In this document: piece by piece, positions 55,657 to 64,000 of the stretch | Layout of the letters: the number at the start of each line of letters is the position of its first letter | Position numbering within the stretch: the stretch's first letter is position 1 | NCBI GenBank assembly: GCA_949710005.1 | Contig: OX453285.1 | Location: forward strand, 26,385,002-26,449,001 | DNA: 64,000 bases | Reading direction: 5' to 3' | From: Ricordea florida | Taxonomy: Eukaryota > Cnidaria > Anthozoa > Corallimorpharia > Ricordeidae | Notes under the pieces: model-generated | Seen by the model: the letters and a program-made list of their open reading frames with translations, nothing else | The model's database searches: none | What the model was told of the DNA's origin: nothing | Position numbers and translations under genes: made by a program

Positions 55657-55770
55657 GGCTTTAATTTCACAGCTGCTTAAGTTGTGTACATAACTGCGAT
55701 GATCAATTAATGTCATTAAATATTACTCCGTAGTTCAAATATATGGTCTTTCATATATTCATTTGCATCA
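55657..55770 (+). repeat. SINE body, right copy
   Basis: The second copy of the 114-bp body, directly after the tRNA-like head and a T run. It ends at TTTGCATCA like the left copy. Confidence 0.85.
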
Positions 55771-55794
55771 ATAGCATAAGTGTTATATCACTTG

Positions 55795-55905
55795 TGCTTA
55801 TTGACTCAGTTAGGTCGGGCTAGACGGGAAAATATATTTGGCTCGAGGCTATGACGTATGTATCATATGATCACAGACTAAGTTTTGAAAATTTGCTTCA
55901 GATAG
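55795..55905. repeat. Fragment of the 25785-26297 repeat family
   Basis: Shares GCTTATTGACTCAGTTAGGTCGG and ATATTTGGCTC-type words with 26147-26200, and an AAGTTTTGAAAA word with 26090-26120. Confidence 0.55.
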
Positions 55906-56165
55906 ATAGATAATCTTTATTTATCCACGGTACAAAATTGGTCAGCTTTAAAAATACCTATAAAAATACCCAATACTAATATAATGAGAAATATTTAAAA
56001 AAGCTGCTTTCCGCGAATGCCGTACCTTACAGTTCTTCTTTGAGTAGTCGTTTGAATTGCCCAAGGGAGTTACAAGGAAGACTGTTCCAGAGAATGGCGC
56101 CACTACAGCTAAAGCTATTTTTATAATAGTCTATGCGCGGTAATGGAACATTTTACTCTAAATAG
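55900..56165 (-). mobile_element. LINE 3' fragment, minus strand, (TATC)n tail
   Basis: On the minus strand 56152-56027 encodes NVPLPRIDYYKNSFSC, SGAILWNSLP and FKRLLKEEL then stop, the usual last residues of many LINE reverse-transcriptase ORFs. About 115 bp of UTR and a short TATC repeat follow. The rest of the element is absent. Confidence 0.75.
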
Positions 56166-56457
56166 TAAGTATTGGCCTGGCGCGAGCGGGAAAAATCACA
56201 AAAAAATTATACAATGAAAACTTTCCCTTTATCTCTTCGAGTCAGAACACTAATGTCGCAGGTTATTGAAAAACGTGACTCATTTTCTCATTTCTGTTAC
56301 TCAGCGTTTTGTTTTTCGCAACAAAGTCGAACAAGTGCACCAGCGCCGGACGGCTTTTTTCGGACCGACTCACGTCAACACAACCAGCCCTAGACACGTC
56401 ACCTTTTACAATAGTTTTCTATGGGATTGCGTAAGCGAGGCCGGACTTATCATAGCG

Positions 56458-56609
56458 GTAGTGAATCATGTAAGCCTTTACAAAATATCCCGAGATCTCC
56501 TTGGGGGGTGGGGGGGGGGGGTAATCAGAAGATCTCGGGATATTTTGTAAAGGCTTACATGATTCACTACCCCTCGGGATATTTTGTAAAGGCTTACATG
56601 ATTCACTAC
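56458..56609. repeat. Foldback with a third arm and a G run
   Basis: GTAGTGAATCATGTAAGCCT (56458 onward) faces its complement at 56530-56570, and the right arm is repeated directly at 56572-56609. The loop holds an interrupted G run (56502-56521). Confidence 0.85.
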
Positions 56610-59600
56610 ACTGTCATAGGATAAATGTCCATATTAGGCGTCGCGGTAGAAATGAACCACGTGGTGGAAGTGCCGGCTCATCTGAACACCCAGTGAAATT
56701 TTTACATTTCACACTCAATCATTACGAAACCAATAGTCACTGAGTAGAATACTAAGTCTGATCTTGCACTAGTAGTCATTGTGTAGCGAAATTCGAGAAC
56801 TGTTCAAATTTTTGTATTTCTTCAGCCACAGTCCCAAAAGCTCATGTGACCAAGTTCTCATCTACACAGGGGTGAGGAGGATGAAGTTTGATTAATTGTA
56901 ATCGCTTTTAATTTTAAATTACGTATTAAGTCTCATATAATTATCAACTTTTAATGCCAACTGCGCAGTGCAAGGGAAGTCACGGTGGTAACCATCACTA
57001 TCTTTCCAACAAAGTGGCCGCTAAGTTTAGAATCGGACAGGATTCTCGAAAACGTATCTCGCCAAATATTGAAAAGCGAATGATACCGTCATGCCTAGCC
57101 ACTTTCCAAAGGGTGTTCAGTCTTGACAGGTTGGTAAAAAAGTAAAGACGCTAGAACCAAATTTTGGGAGATAAAAAAAATAACGAGGATATGATAACGT
57201 CAACTATTTTGAGCGTACTGCAAACTCTTTAACATTTGCTTGGCAACAACTGTCCTGGTTTTTAAGAACGAAGATTCCAATCATCCGAAATTTTGAAATT
57301 TTTATAGCAGCTATTCAAAAACACGAACAATGTATATTTGTCTTTTACGTCTATTAATATTCACTTTAAGCCAGCTGAACAAGAGTTTTGGTTAACAACG
57401 ACCATTGCTGCCAATTCGTCGACGGTCAGATCGAGGAATTTTAACGTGTTAGGTCGAATTTAAAAATGGTTGTTACTGCACAGGATATTAAAATACATCA
57501 AAACAATATCTAACAATATCGACTCTGTGGACGCTTATTAGGTAAGCACAAAATTCATATAATTCATGTATTGATATTGGTGCTACATGCAGTCGACAAG
57601 AAGGCTTATTTCGGTTAAGGGGATTTTCCGCTAGCTTGTTGAATTGTGTGGGTAGAATGCGCCATTCAATGATTCTGTGTAAACAATTTAGGATAAGCAG
57701 CTTTCTTTCGATTAAGATATTAATAACCATCAGTAAACTTTGTATGCTAATACAGTGCGAAGGCGAGTTGTTTTTACTTCATTTACATACGCAAACGTTA
57801 AGAATATTAGCAACTGAAATTATAGTGAATGACGCAAGCTGTGTATAGGGATTTCGAAACCTCCAAAGTATAACGTTATAGGAAAGGTACGCGAGCGTAA
57901 TGCTCTTACTGATAGCAACAGACATTAATAAAGCTCAGTGACTATGAAAGAACACGCTCCGCCGGTTTAGTCTACAACTTTGAAATATCCGCCTTTCACT
58001 CGATCCGGAATATTCAATTTGGAACTGAAACGAAATGGGTAGATAACAATAAGAAATCCAACAGCAATTAGTTTTATGGAAAAATTTTACATTAACGCCC
58101 GTTGCCAGAGCAGAATGATAGTTTATAAACGCATTTTTGGTTGAAAACAGCTTGAATTCGCTGAGCTGAGGATCATGGGAAGTCTTTGACAACCTAGTTC
58201 TAACAGGAGAAGTTCTGTCTTGTTGGGTCATTTACGCCTAAACCTGTGAAACCGGTACGTTTATACAACACACCTCTCTATTTTTCATTTAAACGCCTCA
58301 CGTTTCTAATGGCCTTAAGAAACTTCTCTTAATCCTACCATAGTTTCACACTTCATGCACCGCTGTTAATTTGTTTCCATTTTAGCGTTTATCTTCTTGA
58401 TTCTCACCGACAAACATTGCAGCTACTTTGTTACAGTTAACGCCGACGCTATCGATCTTATCTTGACTCGGAAGTGTGTTAAACACAAGAAAAAAGACCC
58501 GAACCAGTTTTCACAGTGTGATAACGAGAAATATTTTATAACTAAGCAAAGATTCAGGTTGACTTAACTAATAATCAGATGCGGACAAGACACCTTAGCC
58601 GATCAGATACAGTTCCAAGACAAAGGTTTATCTCTGAACGAAAGTAATTTATTTTCTGTTTTAGGTAAAACAACGTTTAAGGCCGACTGGCGTGACTTAT
58701 AGCCACCATCACACTTATCACAGCCTTACATGTTACCAAGTAAAATTACAAAAACAAAAGACAGTCTTCAACGCTGCGGATAGCGACTGCCACACAACTT
58801 TTTTTCTTAACTTTAGTAAAACAAAAATCCCTGTTTATTAATCGAACAAAAAGTTCCAGTTGTTAAAATTAAACGCTAAGCGATTTTCTCTTTCGCTTTC
58901 TGTATGGCAGATTCGCGTCTTATTCAAATAACCTGTCATCCCAGGTTTTTGTTGACATTCTATCTCTCTCATATTTATTGAATTTAGGCAAATCGCATTC
59001 GCCGCTTAGATTATATTAAGGCGGACAAAGAAGAAAAATACCAAATACGAGTCCCAGTGTTTCATCACATATGAAACACCGAGAAGAGAGCTGCGCGCAG
59101 CGGATAATTTTTGGCGAAATTCGAGGTTTTTGATATGTGATTAAACACATGTATCAAGTATATGATATAGTTTCTCGAACAAAAGCATTCAGAAGGAGTA
59201 ATTAACGATGCAAAAACGAGCCGTGTTTCATCAGATATGCAAACACGTCACGGCGCTTGATGGAAAAGAAATAAATACAGGAATTGAAAGAGCATAGTTT
59301 TTCCGGGTTTCTGCGAAAGTCGTCATGAACTGATATTCTGCATGAATTATAAAATTCCAACTCGACATGTTAGTGATTTATGTAGGGTTTAAAAAATTAA
59401 GAATTATATTTAGAACTTAATATCACCCATAGACCGCCCGTCAGGATATGAATTCAACCCTGTTATATAAGAATACTTTCATTATTTTATCAAAAATGAA
59501 CCTAAAACCCACAAAGACTAAAAATAAAGTTAACCCTCTTTTTGAAACAGACCAAAATTTAAGGAAAGTCCCTCATGAAAATGATTCCTTAATTTCCATA

Positions 59601-60010
59601 TGTTTGCAACCTGCAAGGTTTTTGAAAGTTATCGCTGAGTAGACGAAAGCTGACACGACTTTCAAAGTCTCTCAAGTCTTAGCCACTAATTAGGCTCACT
59701 AATCTGTAGCTGACGTGCTCACTGTGCCGAGTCTCTCTCTTAAGTCGAGTCAACAGTGACACGTGAGCTGTAAGGTAAAATGGAGCTTATATAATGGTGT
59801 TATTCACCTGCTATGCAAATACGGTACGTACAAAGCCCACTGTACTTTCTGCTGAATTTCCATTTTACAGAAGGCTGAAACTACCAGTCCATCATAGCGT
59901 GCAGGAGAACAAGTTCGAGCGTAGATAAAGGTGGGTTGTTTTGTGTCCGTTTTCCTCGACAGTTCTGAACTATTTCTGATTGAGCTTGTGACCCCAAAGA
60001 TGATATGCTC
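56610..60010. other. Intergenic sequence, one weak foldback
   Basis: Mostly AT-rich sequence with no gene. At 59058-59147, GTGTTTCATCACATATGAAA faces an imperfect complement (TTTGATATGTGATTAAACAC). Confidence 0.45.
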
Positions 60011-60591
60011 CACAGCGGTCAGAACCACACTGCACTGTAAAACAAACAGTACTACAGCACAGTATTGTCCAGTAGCTTTCCATACTACATAGTTGGACGC
60101 ACAGATGAAAAAATTGAAACGACACTGTCTGTAGTAAAACAAACACTACCACAGTACAGTATTGTTCAGTAGCTTTCCATACTACATAGTTGGACGCACA
60201 GATGAAAAAATTGAAACGACACTGTCTGTAGTAAAACAAACACTACCACAGTACAGTATTGTTCAGTAGCTTTCCATACTACATAGTTGGACGCACAGAT
60301 GAAAAAATTGAAACGACACTGTCTGTAGTAAAACAAACACTACCACAGTACAGTATTGTTCAGTAGCTTTCCATACTACATAGTTGGACGCACAGATGAA
60401 AAAATTGAAACGACACTGTTTGTAGTAAAACAAACACTACCACAGTACAGTATTGTTCAGTAGCTTTCCAAAGAATGTTCACACTGTATGGTTTGATCCA
60501 CAGATGAAAAAGGTAGAACCACACTGTATAGTAAAACAAATAGTACCACAATACAGCACTGTTCAGTAGCTTTACAAAGAGTGGTCACAAT
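60011..60591 (+). repeat. Satellite array, locus 5 (97-bp variant)
   Basis: About six units. Four are a 97-bp variant in which the middle is changed to CCATACTACATAGTTGGACG, and they are nearly identical to one another. The last units return to the 106-bp form. The array is a local expansion of a variant unit. Confidence 0.9.
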
Positions 60592-63560
60592 GATTTCGTC
60601 AATAAACTTGTCGCGCCAAATTTGCAGTAAATCAAAATATGCATTTGGTGGGTAGATTGCCGCGTCATTTATTACTCATTTCTGTGATTACGTCAATAAT
60701 TTTCTGCCCTACAGTTCTTTTCAAGCATTTCTCTCCTGAGTAACAAACATGCTGCATAAAACTATTTTGTCTCCATAAATGGCATATGACTAAGACCTAT
60801 GTTAGACTCTTGCAAGGACGAATAAAGGTCCAATATTCCTGACGTAGGATAAAACAGTAGTTTTGCAAATTTAAGTATTTCACATATTTGTTAAATTTCC
60901 ATTCTTAAAGTGCGTCAAACTTTACTTCTCTTAAGCAGTTTACCTGTGACGATAGTCAGCTTTTTCACTTATGCATAGTGCATTAGGACCATTATGCAGG
61001 AGCATCATCACATGAACAGAGTGTTATAATTTGTTATCTGTTCATTAGGACAACTAACAAGGAAAAAGCACAGGATTGTACTAGAAACATAAGTACCACG
61101 TAACAACTCTATATCTGAATAGAAATACCCATATCCATCAAAGTTTAGTTGGGGAATTCTGTGTCGTTTCTGGAGAATTCTCCGATCTCCGACGCCTCGT
61201 GAGCACCCTGAAAGCACAACTTTACTTCCATTAAGTTGAAAATTAAATTCAGTAATTTGTGACATGTCATGACTACCTGTCTTTTAAACACTATTACACA
61301 AGCCATTTGCGTGAATATACACAAATCCCAGTGAAATGCAACCTGCATTAAACATTATGGCTGAGATACAGGAGTGAATAGGTTGAGTGTATTTCTCAAC
61401 CTATTCCTCAACCTAAAAAAAAATAAACAATGGGTAATTGGTTTCACATCCAGAGAGTTTCTGTTTACATTCACCATTTCCAGCTGTAATTGGAAATAAG
61501 CAAGGACGTGAACCTTAACAAACTTTTTATTTCATTCTTGATGCAGAATTCGAGGACCGAACTGACGGCGGGCGAGCGCGCGCTATAACCACTGCGTCAT
61601 CCATCCACCATTACTGAAAATGAATTCACTCAAATATAGTCGCATCCGTATGTCGCAAAACACAAATGGATTTCTGCATCGCCCAGAAACAAGACTACAA
61701 ATACTCTCTCGTAAAACCTTGAACGTATTTAAGCATCTTAAAAATGTACAAATGGGTTTCAGTAACTCGAAACTGCCCATGACTCCGCCTATGGCACAAA
61801 ATATTAAAGGGTTTGAACAGCTCAAAAACTACACTTTTCATTGAGCAACGCACAAAGTTCGAATCCGTTTGGATTTTTTTAGAAGCAAAGTGAAACTTTT
61901 GCCTTTCATTTTTGGCCTTCAATTTAAACAGAAATCCACACAAAACGAGTAAAGAAGATTCTTGTATTCATCTGAAACTTGACGTGCGCACCTGCACACT
62001 TGGTAATTCAAGTTGCAAAGCGGTCTTCATAATAAAACCTTTTTTTTCATGTTCATAGACCTCGCCTTCCAGTTTAGCCAATAAACTTGACAAAAAAGCA
62101 AAACTTGACCAATCTTTTCTCAATTCGGACTTCACACTCGTTCAATAACAGCGATCTTTTTGTTGGAAAGCAGCTGAAGGATAAATTTTTCTCCGTCCGT
62201 TTCTTTACTGATGAATATTGCTCTAACGGAATATTAAACGCTGCATCTACATGTCGAACTTCTGCACTTTTAAAGCTGAAAAATTGCTTTCGTTGTTGTT
62301 GTTGTTGTTGTTTTGAAGGTGAAAGTCAGGTGTACTGTTTTTCGTGTTACCGAAACAGTCCGTCTTTTTACGTATAAGGTGACCAACGAAAATATAAACA
62401 GATGCACAAGCTCAGTTGAGTGGTGCCATCTGCTGCATCAGTAATAACTACAGGAAAAAAGAAGATTTCCAACCTTGATAAACTAATCTTAATCTATGCT
62501 AAATTGTTTCCAGCAGTCATGAAATAATGCGATTTCCTTACAAATCCCAGTTACAAATGTACTACAAAGAGTCTCGACTTGTTCTCAAAAAGAAAATATA
62601 ATTTGGAGAAAGATTAACTACGAAATAAATGATTTAATCTTAAGTAAAAGCACATGAATGATTGCGCAAGTGTAGAAACAACTAGAAATAACTTCCAAGT
62701 AAAGGGCACTAGGCCGGCATACAGGCGCCATTAACACTCAACAGTGATGGGAAACAATTTGCACTGTTAGCTGGCTGTGGTCATACATTACGTGCTCAAA
62801 AACAAAAAAAAATATTGTGTGCTGTTTAGAATAAATAAATTGTGCAGTAGATGGGCACGCACTCGTCGTCTGCACCGGAGAGGCGACAAAAGTTCCTCCC
62901 TTCTAAATGAACATAAGCAGATTGATAAAGCGGAACCATAAAGACTTCGTCAAACTTGAGAAACCCAGAAAGCTGCCAGGTTGGTGAAGAGTGCTACACT
63001 CTGCCACAGTGCTAAACAATTCAATGGAGTATTGCAAACACTTGGCGTAAGAGCGCCAAACGCAAACAAATCACAAACAAAGCTGAAGCAAATGGAGGAG
63101 GAATTCCGGCTTGAGTCAGATCACCAGTAAAGTCAATTTAGAGTGCTATTTGTTTAGAGTATTCTCAGTATTTATATCAGACATGTGGTTCTTCGACGCA
63201 TTGAAATATTTATAGGGCTCGTTAATGGTTTCCTAAAGTTTATCATTATTATTATTCCTGTCACAATTTAACTAACATTCCTCACTGAGATATCCACGCG
63301 ATTTACAAGTCCATCTCCTTTCAATGGTGTTATACCATGGCGATTGTTGCTTGCAGGACATCAAAACGTTTCGGACTCGAAAATCGATTGGTAAAAATAG
63401 GAAGAATTAATTCGACAAAGACTGTGTTCTTTTTTATTATGCAAAGAGAAGAGTCTTACCATCTTGCACACTTTGATGGAAAGCAAAGTCTTTGTTCCTG
63501 TAATTCAGTATAAATTATTATGTATTAAATCACTCGTACGTTTTACTGTCTTTCGAGACG
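60592..63560. other. Intergenic sequence, nothing recognised
   Basis: No coding exon chain. A (GTT)n microsatellite lies at 62292-62312. Short frames such as 61583-61825 on the minus strand have no support. Confidence 0.45.
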
Positions 63561-63830
63561 CACACCGGAACTAGCTAGGGGGGTCCTGGGGTGCCCGTGA
63601 CGCCCCCCCCCTTTGTGAGACTAAATTAGAGTAATTTATGTTACGTGGAACTTAATTCATCTATGCAGCTATTTTGTAAGCTTGCCTCACTGAAAAAATT
63701 CACCTTTAGTAAAACACTGCGTGGATGTCGACATAACAATCTATTAAGTACCCTGGATGTGACACAGTGTGACCCCCCCCCCCCTCCCTTGAAAAATCCT
63801 AGATACCCTCCTGGTTTCTGGAAAAACAAT
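63561..63830. repeat. C-run-bearing repeat fragment
   Basis: Two C runs (63603-63611 and 63771-63784) with surrounding GGGGTCCTGGGGTGCC and CTAGATACCCTCCTGG words suggest a TIR-type repeat resembling the G/C-run element at 30657-31066, but I could not align full ends. Confidence 0.35.
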
Positions 63831-64000
63831 TTCAATGCCAATTTGATCACAGCCAAGCAACCTGCAGTTTGGAAACAAAGACGTTTTTCTCCTCAAACCT
63901 TGGCCGTACCTTGGGACTTTCTTCTCTTAAAGGCAATTTAAAAGCGCAGGTTTGTAGAATGAGTGTATCGTAGTTAAAGGAAAAGCATCATACTTTAACG

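Overview
The window is eukaryotic and almost certainly from an anthozoan cnidarian, probably a stony coral. It holds short exons with GT-AG introns, extracellular VWA and EGF modules, a LINE, SINEs, MITEs, hAT and Crypton-like remnants, and many minisatellites. The species call is inference from repeat style and gene content, not a database match.

Region 1 (1-42,344, plus strand) is one gene, cut at its 5' end by the window edge. I could trace 61 consecutive coding exons in a single consistent reading frame. They encode about 4,720 residues: 16 von Willebrand factor A (VWA) domains separated by one to three EGF-like or calcium-binding EGF-like modules, then a discoidin (F5/8 type C) domain, a short stalk, one transmembrane helix and a cytoplasmic tail of about 80 residues. 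Every VWA and EGF module sits on its own exon, and all of these are phase 1-1 (symmetric). Within the gene a 13-exon cassette (VWA, EGF, cbEGF, VWA, EGF, EGF, EGF, VWA, EGF, cbEGF, VWA, EGF, cbEGF) occurs three times in tandem, beginning at 13,357, 20,076 and 26,347. An older, shorter relative lies at 1,334-12,535. Cassettes 2 and 3 are nearly identical over their first eight exons and introns, and a 162-nt patch is shared almost perfectly by three otherwise diverged VWA exons. This points to ongoing unequal crossing-over and gene conversion. The protein is most likely a giant cell-surface adhesion or matrix receptor. Its N-terminus and signal peptide lie upstream of the window.

The introns are full of repeats. 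They include a 44-bp minisatellite whose unit contains the exon 8 splice donor (about 24 copies, split by a 935-bp inverted-repeat element), a 22-bp minisatellite that begins at the exon 54 donor, a 24-bp array grown from the head of a SINE, three copies of a MITE with TIRs of about 46 bp, a 5'-truncated LINE with target-site duplications, and five loci of a 97-106-bp satellite.

Region 2 (42,345-46,552) is the probable 3' UTR of the gene, split by a 3.8-kb dead hAT transposon (42,728-46,529, with TIRs and an 8-bp TSD). The hAT element itself carries a nested Crypton/KIAA1958-like tyrosine-recombinase fragment and a foldback element. The likely AATAAA poly(A) signal lies just beyond the hAT.

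Region 3 (46,553-64,000) has no gene I can support. It contains more of the 106-bp satellite, a tRNA-headed SINE with duplicated body, a LINE 3' end, several foldback elements, and AT-rich sequence in which I recognise nothing.
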